Below, in pieces: positions 1 to 13,800 of a stretch of 64,000 nt of DNA (positions are counted from its first letter, which is position 1; each line of letters starts with the position of its first letter). A program made the translations under genes and the position numbers. This stretch comes from Antedon mediterranea. Taxonomy: Eukaryota > Echinodermata > Crinoidea > Comatulida > Antedonidae. The notes beneath the pieces are model-generated. The model saw only the letters and a list, made by a program, of their open reading frames with translations, had not been told where the DNA came from and did not search any database. The stretch covers positions 5,027,001 to 5,091,000 of the forward strand of contig NC_092674.1 in NCBI RefSeq assembly GCF_964355755.1, in the 5' to 3' direction.

Positions 1-1351
1 GTACGAACATCGTACGCTACCTATATACCTAGCCTGACGTTGTATAGTTGCTGCATTAATTGTCTTTCTATTTTTGCCAGACTCCGTTGATACAAATTGG
101 GGAAAACCCGGTATTTTCGCTGAAAAGTTAGGAGTCTTCCATTTGTTTTGGCCTCACGATCGATCGAAAAGTGGGCGAATTACAGGTGAAAAACAAAAAT
201 ATCAATCCGCACGCAATGCATTTTGGGATTTATAGCGGGCCGCTATAATTATTAGAATCGACTTATTTTTCACATTTTTAACCGTTTAAAGACGAAAAAA
301 TTTATCGCAATAGGACCATATAGTATTATTTTTACATTAAATATAGTTTGTGATCTTAAATTAGATCTTAAAAACGTAGGGAAGGGGGCTTTAAGTTAAA
401 TTTTGTCTTGTAAATTATTCTATATTCTAAAAATATTGCAGTACTGTTCTACATACCTGATTATACAGTACTTTGGAATTTGTATGGTTCAAAATATAAC
501 AAAAAGGTGCATAACAATAAACTATTAATATTCAAACTAGATACTGATGACATGTTATGCTTGAACTATTTTGTACAAAAGATCTGTGAACTTCAGTCAA
601 CTATACTGCATGGACCTGGGTGTTTGTTTAATACGTTTTAAAGGAAGGAAGAAGTGAATCTGTTCTTTTTTACCTATGGAATTGCTGTGGAATATAGTGG
701 CTTTTATCACACAAACATAATTAATATTCATCTTCAAGTGTGTAAGTTTATAACTAATTACAAAAAAAATTGTTTGCATCACTGAAGAAGACTTTTGTAT
801 AGACTTGATAACTTAATCTACAGTAAAGTACCATGCTTTTTTTTTTTAAATAATCAGTGTAGGCCTACAACTAAATGAAAATATTGGGGTAGTATATTAA
901 GCAAGATGGCTGCTATTATTGCAATCTAAATCAATAGAAATTAGTATTGCACCAATTTTACGATTATTAGTTTATTAAACATTAACAAATCAAATCATGA
1001 CTACAGAGGCCACACCACCCACACAGTGGGACTTCTCAAATGCTAGGCCATAGTCCACCCGGAACAAAAGCCACTTATGGAGTCACCGTTGGTTGTTTGA
1101 AAGTGGGACATATTTGAAATAAATTAAACCCAAATAGAATGGAATGTTTGCTATATTTTTTATAGGGACTGTGTATCATTCATGGTATCAGATCAACTAG
1201 TTTTATTTCCATTACCAAGTTAACATACACGATCAAACCACCGGACATATTTAAAATGTTTTTTTGATAAATAGACCTATCACAACTAGAATTTAAAATT
1301 AGACAACAAAATTATCATTTTTTCACAGAAAAATCAAAATGCAATGAAATC
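1..1351. other. Upstream non-coding region of the NLR gene
   Basis: No convincing coding exon was seen. The stretch is AT-rich with scattered stops in all frames. A polypyrimidine tract and AG end at 1328, 23 bases before the chosen ATG. This suggests that the first coding exon is preceded by a non-coding 5' UTR exon further upstream. I could not choose its donor; a CAG/GTGAAA-like site near 185 is one candidate. Confidence 0.4.
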
Positions 1352-1895
1352 ATGGCAGACTTGAATGGGAAATTTGATGAGTTGAAAGCTAATCTTAACA
1401 AACACTATGATGGTGAACGTTATTGTTGGTTAAAATTCTGCTTATGCGATTCCTTAGATATAGGGGACTTTCACCAGAATGAAAAACCAGTCATAGCACA
1501 TGAGTTGTTCAATAAGCTTGAGATAAAAGGTTCCATTACACCTACTAATGTCAGCCTGTTGTTGGAGATTACAAGGATCACAGAAGTTAAGGCTGCTGAA
1601 GATCTTTTACTTGAGTTTAAGCAATCTAACCGAGATCAGAATGCTGATAAACAACTAGTACATGTATTGTCACCATATCGGAAACGCTTGTTTAAAGCTT
1701 TAAAAAATGTTGACGGAGCAAGTTTATTACATGTTATTGCATACTACAAACTGACGTCAAAGTTTGCCTCCAAAGATATTTGGAAGGTAGTATTCCACCT
1801 TGAGAGTAATGGGATATTAGCAGATCAACCTGGCAAAATAGAGAGATTTGCACTTCGTCTTAACCAACGTGCAAAGAATCTACTACTTGATAAAG
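1352..1895 (+). CDS. NLR exon 1: DED-like N-terminal domain
   Basis: Encodes 181 residues plus one base, ending at the donor TAAAG/GTAATC. Residues about 10-90 have the look of a death-effector fold: a helix with WLKFCLCDSLDI, then an LFNKLEIKG-like helix, then a VSLLLEITRI helix followed by AEDLLLEF. This spacing resembles DEDs of caspase-8/FADD type. Residues about 105-180 (SPYRKRLFKALKN onward) form a second all-helical segment that could be another death-fold domain; I am not sure of that. DEDs recruit adaptors or caspases by homotypic contact (family knowledge). The start was chosen because the ATG is in frame with the whole exon, has G at +4 and lies just after a predicted acceptor. Confidence 0.7.
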
Positions 1896-4800
1896 GTAAT
1901 CAAACCCTTCCTCAGTAAATGAATGATTTATAAATATAAATGATGATATATACTGTAGTTTAATATTTAATTGTATGTAGCTTTATGTATATACTGTACC
2001 CTAATTAAGAACCCCTTCTGAAGCAAGTCTACAAGTTAAAAATACAGTACGTCCTTTTTAGTGAACTTTTAATTTAATTGTTTTTTAAATAATTTATATG
2101 TATTTTGTTACGACATAGCAATATATAAGGCAAATAAATAATTAAATAATAAACATTTATGAGCATTTATATTTGAATTTGAGACAAATATATGCTGTTT
2201 TAACACTTTTTAGTGTTTTATGCCATTTTACTGATTGAAATACTTAAACCTCAGCCTTCTGATGGATTTTTAGAAATCAATACTAATAATATGTTTTTAA
2301 TTGTTCTTTTTTCTTTTATAGATTCAGAACTTCCGATTACTCTTTATCAAAAACAAGAATCATCCACTAACTGGGAATGCCCTCCGCTTAAAGAATATAT
2401 TTCAAATGTATGCCCATCTGTCAAGCTAATTACATTTGAATGGCACGTGTATCCCACTACTTCACTCGTCTTTCTTCTATACATAACTGATCAGATTGGC
2501 TTATCAAAAATAGTGGACATGCATTCAAGTAAAGAGCTTCTCAGGAGTTTAGCAGGCATCATTGAACCACTTCATCAGCAAAAGTTTATAGATCAGTGGA
2601 ACACAAAGATTGAACCAGATTATGATGCTGCTTTGAAAAAACTACAGAAAAACGGTAAGCTTTTACCGTTTATGTACACATTAGGCCTACAAAATTTACC
2701 GTACACATTTTCTATGATGGCCACAAACATTAAGTTATTTCACCAGCTCACTTTTTGTAACGAGATTGTAAAGTTACTTATATGCAATTTTTTTTTGGTA
2801 AAAAATGTATACGATATGATAGGACTGTTTAGCTTTTTAATAACTGCCTGTCACACTTTGTAATGTCAAAAATGTAATATGTAGGTTTTGATAATTTTTA
2901 TTCCTTGTATACATGATTACATAGTTACCACCTGAGAGATGGGAGGCAGGGAATATAACCCTCCAATCACCTCCTCCTGTATGGTCTAGACAAATTTGGC
3001 ACTTTTAGACTATCTTGGAATGTTTATTAAAGAGTGTCTTTGAAATTGCAGCACTATTGATTTCCTCCCATCATTTTTTGTTCAACAAAATGTGATGATA
3101 TAACATATTTTTGCGAATTGTATTGTATACAGCAACAATGTGTGAGTGAATGATTGTTTTAGATAATTAGGAGACTCCCTCTAGGGGTCTTTTGTGATAG
3201 TGATGTTAAGTTTAAGTAATAATAACATGGTACACTGCTATGGTTAAACAAACAAATACAAAAATAAAGTAAAACATCATGCAAATTTGATTTTAGAAAC
3301 CAATTTATATTTCATTTAGTTATTGGTACATTTAAAATACTGTTCAGTAATAAACTTATTTATCAATTTACCTTGCAGTGGATGACCTGGAAGCATGTCA
3401 AGGTATCTATTGGCTTATATTTTTTTTAAAACAATTTACAATTAAGCAGATTGAGTACAATTTTTAATGGTAGATAGCTTATACCCAATTCACACGTACA
3501 ACAAAAATATAAGAAAATGTAATAAGGATACAAGGATATCTTACAGCTTATTTTTACATGTTAGATTGCCATCGTGTAATATAATGTAATTGCAGAGTAA
3601 AAAAGACCAAAAGGAAACCGTGTAACTATGGATTTTGCAGTGCAAACCCCATCACTATTATTTACTAACAATTACTAACAACTAACAATGGTATATCTTG
3701 ATTTCAATATTATTTTGGGAAAGTCCAATGTCAAGTAATATAATATTATAGTAATTTGTTAAATGTCACATTTTATCTTTTAAGGTGCTGAGTTGATGGT
3801 ACGTCTTAGTAAAAATCAAAGTTCAAATTGGATATGGCCTGAAAATTCATTCTTCGATGGAGTTTTAAGGTTTTTTGCTTATTTCAAGAATAAGTTTAAT
3901 TTATACATCACATCAGGCGAATCTGGATCGTTGGTGTTATATCTGGCTGCTTATGACTCTAAAGCATTGCAAGACCTTTGGAAGATGTATTCAAGTCAAA
4001 AGTTGCAAAGCGATTTAGCAACAATTGTAGTAGACAAATTCCAGCAACAAGAATTGATTGATGTTAAAATTCATTATAAGGATTTTAAAGTTGCTGTGAG
4101 AAAGTTAGAGGAAATCGGTAAGGCATTTGCAAAATTATTGTTGAAAAAAATAATGGTATGTAGGCCCTAAGTAAAAATTGAAACTAATATACCAAGATAT
4201 ACTGTAAGACATCATTTGTTCACATCCGAGCACTATAAATTTTGTCTTTTTTTTTACCCATTAAAGCTATTTCAAGTTGACAACTTCTATCATAAATTTC
4301 ACACGGACTACCCTACTCTACAGGCATTAAAGAGAAATAGGAAGGGTTAAAACAATTTTAGGAGGAGGGGTTTGCTAATAATAATAATATTATTATTATT
4401 ACTTTCATACTGTTATGTAAATGTACAATGGTAGTTACTATGAAAATCAAACTGTGAGTTTGGAATGACTCAACATTTTAATTATTCAACAGAGAAATTA
4501 GACCAAGCAAAAATAGCTTCTGAGGAATGCAGAAAGGAACCAGAATCACCTGAAAATGTTATAATAGAAAAAGGTGAGTCACTGCAGTTAAACAAGAATT
4601 TGTAAATTTTGAATAATAAAAGACATTAGGCCTACAAGTAATATGAGTGTATTTCAACTGATATGGATCTGGAAATTAATAAATAGGAAAGTAGCAATTG
4701 TTTACCCCTAAAATATATTGGTTTTTTTTCTCTTTCGTGGGGGTCACCCACATTTATTCATTCCTTTTACAAATATATATTATATAACATACATACATTT

Positions 4801-7800
4801 TTATAAAATAAAGAACAATAAAATCCAATATAACAGCTAAAAAGGCACTATATCTATACATGTACATAAAATCGATGGAGTAAAAGTATGCTTTAAAAAC
4901 GTACATTTTATGTTTATTGCAAGTTATAGTAAAAGTACGACTATTTATCATCTAAATTTACTTTATATTAAGAAATGTATTAAAAAGTAGCTGTTTCTTT
5001 TATTATATCTTAAATCAGTACTCACAATTTGTTTCTTTATTTCTTTTGACCTTATATTACATCCATTACAAATATATACACACATTAATATACCTATTTA
5101 CATTTACGAATCAGTTTAATATAGTTATTATAAACACATTATATGCTACTTTTTATGTTTTGGCCTTGTATAACATTTGTTTCATTCCACTATTTCTATT
5201 CCTTTAAAGTTCTTTTCTTACTATGTTGGCCCTTTACATTTACCAGTTTGTTTACTTATATGTTTGACCGTGTGTTTCAGTCTATGTTTTACCCTAATAC
5301 ATTTATTTCTATCATGTATTAGTTTTAGTATAAGTCTAGGTGTTTGTTAGTTTTACACTACAGCTTGTACTAGTTTTATATTTTTCTTATTTTATGAATT
5401 CTAATAATTTAATTTTAACATCATTCCATTTTATAACTGCTTTATACTGATTACATGCGTATTCATTTTATATAAGATTTTTTAATTCAAACTTAAACAT
5501 ATTCAAGATACTTTTTGATTCGTTACCCATCATGTTATCTAATAAACTAAGCCTTATGCGGGATTTGTATATACAAAACGTAAAGATAGATGTTAGCTCA
5601 TTTACAAGTTTATCTTTGGAACCAGTAACTATATCAAACCAATGTATTGGCGTTTCATTAGGAAAACATTCAACAATAAGCAATAAGAATATTGAATTTC
5701 CTCCAAACTGGCTTAATCACTTTACACTTAAGTAACATATGTTCTTCGTTTTCTATCACATTCTTACATCTATCGCAAATATTAGTTTTAGACAATTTCC
5801 AAATATGTAATCTTTTATTACAAACAAGTATGCGATGTAAAAGTTTAAAATTGAATTGCGCAACTTTTACCATATGTTTCATATCTTTGACTTTATTATT
5901 CCATATTTTGTTCCATACCATAGTCTTATTTAAAAACTCTGTTTCCCATTTTACTTGGGAGATTGGCACTGTCTTTAGTTCAAATATAAACTTATCATAA
6001 AAACCTGTTTAGTTTAGCTTTAACGAGTTCACAACTACATAAAAATCAATCATATTAACCCCTCCTTCTTCTATTTTATTTATAAGTGTTTTCCTCTTAA
6101 TCTTTTCTTTTTTATTTCCCCATAGGAATCTATACAGTAACTTCTCTACCATTGGAAATACATGTTTTGGTACATTGATAATACTAGCATTGTATATTAA
6201 TTTTGAAATTGCTAGACTTTTAATTATTATCATTTTTCCAAAGAAGGTAAGGTGTCGTTTTTCCCATAGTCTTAAAGTATGTTCTAACTCCATAATTTTA
6301 TCATCCCAGTTTTTTTTTTCACAAACACCTTTTTTATAGCCTACATAAATTCCCAGGAATTTCACTGGCTCTTTCGTCCAAGTGATACCACAAGGGGTTG
6401 CTAGGTTATTTTGAATTGATCCAATCCAGATTCCTTTACATTTTCCTTTATTTAGCTTCAACCCTGAAATATTACAAAATGCATTGATTTCAGTGACAAA
6501 ATATTTTAAACTATTTTCACCTGATGTAAAAATCACAGTGTCATCAGCGAGCTGAGCTATTTTCACAATAATATCAATATCTTTATTCTCAGGTAATTCA
6601 ATTCCCTTACACAATGGATTATTCATTGCCATTAACTCGACTACAACTGTAAATAATAGTGCAGACAATGGGCAACCTTGACGTACTCCACATTCCATAT
6701 TAAAACTGTTTGAAACCCATCCGTTATTTTTAACCATACATCTAGTGCCTGTGTATATTACATTTATCCAATGTACAAAAGATAAACCAAAACCAAACTT
6801 TCTTAGAACATTTAACATTAACTTTCTATCTATTGAGTCGAATGCCATAGCAAAGTCAAGAAAAATCATGGCTCCTGGTATTTGCTTTTCTTTCGTATAA
6901 GACAACACATCTTCAACTAGTCTAATATTTTCTCCTCCAAATCTCTCATTAATATATCCTTTTTGATCATTACTGATAATAGACCGTAATACTTTTTTTA
7001 GTCTGTTTGAAAGAGCATGTGCCATTATTTTGTAATCTACATTTAGCAATGTAATTGGTCTCCAGTTTTCGAGACACTCTCTCTTTCCACTCTTAAATAA
7101 AAGATTTATTACACCTAACCTCTGTGAGTTACTTAAACTATTATTGTTGTAACTGTAATTTAAAGAATTACACAAAATATCTTTTAGATATTCCCAAAAA
7201 TGACGATAGAATTCGACACTTAGTCCATCGGAACCCGGACTTTTATTCAACTTCATGTTAGATATTGCTTTTGTTAGTTCTCCTTCTGTTAATATTCCCT
7301 CACATTCTATTTTATCTTTTTCTGATAGTTTTTTAACTGTAGTATTTCGTAAATATTTATTTATTTCATTTTCTGTTAGAATTTTATTTGAATACAGATG
7401 TTCATAGAATCTAATTTGTTCCTCTAGTATCTCGTGAACATCCGTAGTATGTTTTCCATTCCTTTTTAAGAGCATGGTAATATGTTTTCTTTTTGCATTG
7501 TTTTTCTCCAATCCTAAAAAAAAATTGTTATTTCTTTCTCCCTTTTCAAACCATTTAACCCTTGCTCTGACTATGGCGCCTTTTGCTTCACAATGATAAA
7601 TCTTATCTAAGTCATTAGTTTTATTTTTTAATTTTTCTTCTATATTTTGATCGTATGCGATATTAAGTTTGTTCGTTAATACATTGACTTCCTTAGTTAG
7701 GTTTAGCTTATTAACATTCATCTCTTTTTTTTTACTTGCACAGAATTTAGCTGAAAATTCTTTTATTTTTATTTTAAGTAGTTCCCACAGCAAGTCTGGA

Positions 7801-10800
7801 GTAAGATTATTTTCATTTTTTTTTACATTTTTAATAATTCTTTTTATTTTTATGTTGTATTCTTCATCTTTAAGAATACTACAGTTAATTTTCCATATTC
7901 CTGGACCAACTTTTTGTTGATTATTTAATATTTTTAATGAGATAGCCTGATGATCAGAACATATTGATGGTCTAATGTCGGTAGACATCACATCACCATT
8001 TTTATAAAGGGCACTTGAGATGCACCACAGATCCAACCTCCTGTACGTGCTTTTTCGTCTCCAAGTAAATTGGGTTTTTGTTTTGTGATATTGTCTCCAT
8101 ATATCTATTAATTTATTTTTTGTCATGCAATTCTTTAACACAGATGGTGACTTGTCGTATTGATTTACACAATTTTTTTTGATCTAATTTTCTTTCTAAA
8201 ATGCAATTCATATCACCTCCAATTATTGTATATTCTTCTTTTTTAAAACACATCAATTCAATCTTTTTTTCTAATTTTTTGAAGAAGTTTGCCCTTTCTT
8301 TGTAATTATTAGGTGCATATACATTAATAAAATTAAACACCTTCTCATTATATCTTACTTTAAGAATAAGCATTCTACCTTCTTCTTCTGTATATTTACA
8401 TTCAATATCACTTTGATCAAATCCTGGCTTAAAAAATATTGATACACCTCTACTATTAGTTGTACCAAAACTATGAAACATGGCCCCATTCCACAACAAG
8501 TTGTTACATCTTATAGATTTCTGATCAAAGTGTGTTTCTTGGAGGAATGCAACTTCAATGTGTTGATCTTCCAGCCATTTAAATATTTTCTTCTTCTTAT
8601 AATTTTCTCTAATCCCTCTAACATTTAGCGATATTAGATGTAGGGAGTCATTTTTTGTTTTGTTTTTCATAATTATTTTTTGTTCGTTTTTTTTTTGTTT
8701 TTGTTTTTTCTAATTCAATAATTATATCAAATTTACAGTTGAAGCGAGAACAACGTATTTTAACTTACTGAATCAGATTTTCTATCTTTCTTTTCAACAT
8801 TTTTCTCTCCACTTTCAGTAAGCTTTTTCCTTTTGCTAGATGCAAACTGGTCTCTAGCAACTATTGCTTTGGTATTAGAGGCATCCGTTGTGCTAGTAGT
8901 TGCGAAATCTGTAATTGGTCTCATACCCATGTTTATACTACTTGCTCTCTCACCAGCTTTATTTGTCTGCTCAACATTGCTTGCTTTTTTTTTATCTCGT
9001 TTTCTTTGCTTCTTCTTTTCATTCATTGAGTGGAGCTGTGGCTTGGTGGTTATGATGCTTGGCTACCAATCTAAGGGTCCTGGGTTCAAGTCCTGTCATA
9101 TGTCAGCGTTTTTTCTCATGACAATTTACAACTCCACTCCCAAAGACTTAATAATAAGTCTTTGTTTATGTAGAGCATCTTGTGTATTTGTTTGTCTTGT
9201 GAAATTTTAAATAGTTTATCCATCCTGTAATTGGCGGGTTACTCGCTGTTGGATGAGTATGAAATAAAAAAAAAAAAAAAAAAAAATTCTTTTGGTCTTG
9301 TTGTTGCATTTTTTCATTATCTTTCTGATTTATCGTTTTCACTCTGTCTATGGCTTCCTTCATTATTTGCTGTACCTTTTCATCTAATTCTATAGATTCG
9401 GGCTTATTTGTTGGCATAACTGGTTTGTTAAGCAGTTCTTCTAGAACTACTATGACGTTGCTTGTTGCTTCATCTTGTTTATTCTCTTCTTCAATGATGT
9501 CTAATATCTTTTCTTCCTCTTCTTCATCTTCCTCTTCTATGTCTACTTTCTCTTCCTCTTCTACATTTATTAATGTTTCCTCTTCTATATCCACTTGCAC
9601 TTCCTCTCCCATTCCTACTTCTATTTATTTTACTTCGTGCGGGTATTCTTCCTCATTGTCAATCCACTTAGTGATATTTGTTGCAAGCTTTGGTAATGTA
9701 TTTGTCGAGTTTATAACAAATTTGTGTGGTAGGCCTACATATTTATCACCTTTACAGTTTTTAGCAAAGTGGCCTGACATATTGCATTTGTGACATATTA
9801 TACTGTCCATCTTTTTCGGGCATTCATTAATTTTATGTCCAGTTACAATATATTGTTATTAATTAATTATAAATTAATTCTTATAAAAAAATAATTTATT
9901 TATTCTTTTTTCTATTTTAATATACTTTACTTTGTACTATTTATGATACACATCAATAATTATTTGTCTAGTAATCTCTTCCCTTTTTACAAAATTTATT
10001 TAAAATTTGACCTAAAATTGTCTAAATTAACCACTGAAGCTTTTAAATTATATTTTGTACAAGTTTAATTTTTAAAAAGAGTGAGGACTATAGCTTGTTA
10101 TAGATTTTATGTAACGATTACGTTGCATAAATATTTTTATGTTATTTTTTTTATATTTTATGCAAGCAAATGTATTATTAGGTCTAAAATATTGTTTATA
10201 AAACGTATACATTAATCTGATAAACTGGTACTAAGAAATTGTCAGTCTTCTGATTTTATGTGAACTGAAAAATAATAAATGGCCCGGGGACAAAAATAAA
10301 TATGTACCAGTGCTGTTGTTAAGTCTAACAAATTACCAAACCAACCAAAACATTACCAAACAGTCTGAATTATTTTTCATATGTTAATTTTGTTTACCCA
10401 GCAGATGTAGCTTTTTCTGATATTGGACACGACACACTAACCACTGATAAGGATCCAGAGAGTGTTGGATCAATAAATGGTGAGTTATTTTATTCATAAT
10501 CTCAAATATTAATGATAATCTAAACAGTTTAGTGATACAGCAGTTTGAGTTAAAGTTATTGATGTTCACAGGTTGTCAAATGCCAGCACATACAAATAAT
10601 TATCATTTATTGTGTCCCTGGAAAAGAACAAAAACTATTTACTTAAATTGTTTGGTAAATGCATTACTTTTTTCATTTAATGGTTTCTGTTTATTGCTTT
10701 ATTTTATTTTATCTCCTCTGTATTAAGTCAACCATGGTTTTTCCAATTTTAAATTGTATTAATTTATTTATATTCAAACTTAAACAGATTTAATGTTATG

Positions 10801-13800
10801 ATTATTTTGTTACCTATTAAACAGAGAAAAAGTATAATGTGCAAATGGAGACCAAAATAAATGAAATTTATGGCATGGTCACCAGTAAATAAGAGTCACA
10901 AAGAGCAATGGTTACAGTTAAATAAAACTGGGGATAAGCATCAAATATAACAAAAAAGAAAAAAGAAAGAATACAAGCAAAATGTAAGACTTACCTGAGT
11001 AAAAAACCAGCTTAAACATTCTTTGTTTTTTTTTTATTTTGTTTTTTTTTTTATTTCTAGAAGATGCAGCTATTTTTGTTACAGATCTGAAAAGTGTTGG
11101 ATCGAAAAGTGGTGAGTTCTTGTATGCTGATAAAACTTCATGTGTATGTAATCCTGGAGGAAATTGAGATCCAATTGATACACTTGATAATCCATTAGTC
11201 ATTATGTGCATGTTCTTTATTCATGTGTACATCTGTAGCAAAACAAAAAAACTAAGTAAAATTTGATAAATGTCTAGTGAAAGTTTGATTTTTTGTATAT
11301 GACTAAATATTTATTGATTTTCAAAGATGATTTCACAGCCATGTATAATTGAAAAACATAAATACTTTTGAATACATAAAATTATATTATTAAAATGAAA
11401 AGGTTCAAATATATGAGTTGCTGTGTTTAGGAGAGTGACTCTAACCTCATTAACTTAAAATTGATAGGAATACTATACTATTGTTCATATCTCCAAATCT
11501 AGCTTCCTCTGAAAGTGGAAGGTTCACCCTCTCTGTTATGGACCAAAGTGTTGGATCAAAAAGTGGTAAGTTCTTTAATTACCTTTGAAAATAGGACTTG
11601 AGAACTACCTCATTTGTTCCTTCGATGTCATGAATGCAAACTCTACAGAGGCAGATCCAACGGTATAGGCCTAGTTAATATTAATATCAGGGCGGATGCA
11701 GGGGTCTTTCCCCAGTTGCCACTAAATTTAATTTAGATCCTATTTCATCATAATACTGTATAAAAACTATTAACGTTATAGAAGTCCAGGGTTTGAAGAG
11801 CCTATGTAAAGCCTGTTTTCTTGTCGACGTTATTCGACGCTATCGTCGTTGATCGTTAACAGTTCAACGAGGATCAAGTTGAAATGATGACAATAGCGAG
11901 TACCTTTTCCTGTAAATCGTTAACATTTCAATGTTTATGTAGATGATCGCCGATTATTGCGATTGCGATAGCGTCGACTAACGTCGACAGGAAAACAGGC
12001 TTAAATTGACAAACTGCAGCGTCAAATCAACCAGCAGTCAACAATACCGGGCACAATTTACCGGCGGTCAGCTTAATTTTTTGTGTGGATATTGGATATG
12101 TTTCTAAACATGCTCAGAATAACTGTTTGGATTGCTTGTGTGCCTCATGAAAAGGTACGAAATGCCACTACACACTGTATTTGTGGTAAACCCCATCATA
12201 TTGGTCATTGATTTGTCCATCATCATTGTGTTTTGCCGGGAATTCCCCATCATTTAAGTACGGTATCTCTATAGTCTTATAGACTTTTCTTCATTTCATA
12301 TCCGTAATATTGGGCCCAATTTTTTGTTGTATTTACGGTCGTTCCGAACTTTGAAATAACAGTGTTTAATTCAGTCCAAAATACGCAGAATTTTTTCCAA
12401 AATACGTCAACTTGAGGGCGCTATACTAATCCAAAATACGTGAGTCTTTCCAAAATACGTCAACTTTAGGGCGCTATTCATTTTCCATACGCGAATTGTC
12501 CAAATACGTCAAATTGAGGGTGCTATTCATTATCCAAAATACACAATTTGTCCAAAATACGTCAACTTGAGGACTCTATTAATTATTATCCAACTATTAT
12601 CCGCTATCAATCCAAACTACGCAGAATTTTTCCAAAATACGCCAACTTGAAGGCGCTATACTAATTCAAAATATGCGAGTCTTTCCAAAATACGTCAACT
12701 TGAGGGCGCTATTCAATTTCCTAAATACGCAATTTCTCCAAAATAATTTTTGGGGCACTTGTTTCAAAATACTTGAACTTGAGGCCACTATTAATTTTCT
12801 AAAGTACGAACATTATCCACATATTGTAGTTCTATTAATTTTCTACAATAAGAAAGTTAACAATAATGGTTTTTTAGTCGCGTGGAAGCGACTCTATAGT
12901 TCACTATGTCGGTCGGTCGGTCTGTCGGTCCGGTATCACTATGCATTGTAGCACGCGACTTAATGGCTGTTGGCCTTGTTAATTATTATTATTACTTTTC
13001 ATCAAGATTTAAGATGATATTATAGTTTGAGGATCATATACTGTTACATTTAGATCTCTCTCACTCAACCAAACAATTTTAAACTGTAACTATGGGTATT
13101 TTTCCGACATTTTCGTGTAAAAAAATAATTACTTTACTTCTTCTAACCAATTATTGATATTATTTTAATTACAATACCATAGTCTTACAGTTATATGAAA
13201 TAACTATTATGGTAGATTTCAAATTAGGTAACTTGTATTAGACCATAAGAAAAAAAATTCTGCCTTCCAATAATTTGGAATGTAATTTAATTTAACTAAA
13301 ATGTATTTGTTTGTTTTACTCGAAGAAACTTTTTTTAATACATTAAACTGTAATTTTAACTTACACTCTCAATATATTAATGATACTTTGGAAATCCTCT
13401 TGTATTTTGGAAAAAGTTTGCTGTCCTCAAGTTGACGTATTTTGGAAAATTACTAGCGCTCCCAAATTGATGTATTTTTGACAAATCGCGTATTTTTTAA
13501 AATGAATAGTGCCCTCAATTTGACGTATTTTGGACAATTCGCGTATTTTGGACTGATGTTCACCAACTCGACTCTGTTTAATTGCCTCTTTCTGCAAATT
13601 TCTATCATATTTTCTTTTCTGAAGTGTAGTTTAACACTGTTGTACAGTTTATACTGGATAAATGAAAATGAATTTTGGAAATTGTGGTCTAACTGACTTA
13701 TTTATCAAAATAATACAATTTTTTCTCAATATATTTATAGCAGCAGCTTCATATTTTTGTCTAACTTTTTTTATTAATTGATAATAATTAATTGTATTGA

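Larger units (their letters stand above)
4721..9846 (-). mobile_element. L1/Tx1-like LINE, 5'-truncated, with target duplication
   Basis: A minus-strand non-LTR retrotransposon in NLR intron 5. Both flanks carry AATATATTG (4712-4720 and 9847-9855), a plausible 9-bp target-site duplication. A T-run at 4722-4729 marks the poly(A) 3' end. Reading from the right, it has a CCHC zinc-knuckle ORF1 remnant, an AP-endonuclease segment, a reverse transcriptase and a C-terminal Cys/His region. Frameshifts, a stop and a nested SINE (9028-9286) make it inactive. RT motifs of the LLNVDYKIMAHALSNRLK type point to the L1/Tx1 group (inference from motif style). Confidence 0.85.

Noticed and set aside
10798-10890. 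Extra NLR micro-exon starting EKKYNVQMETK after AAACAG
   Set aside because: No usable donor in the right phase before the stop at about 10888. Possibly a dead exon.
12673-12951. 92-codon open frame
   Set aside because: Runs across the tandem array and the nested GTCGGTCG element, and has no similarity to a protein family that I know.
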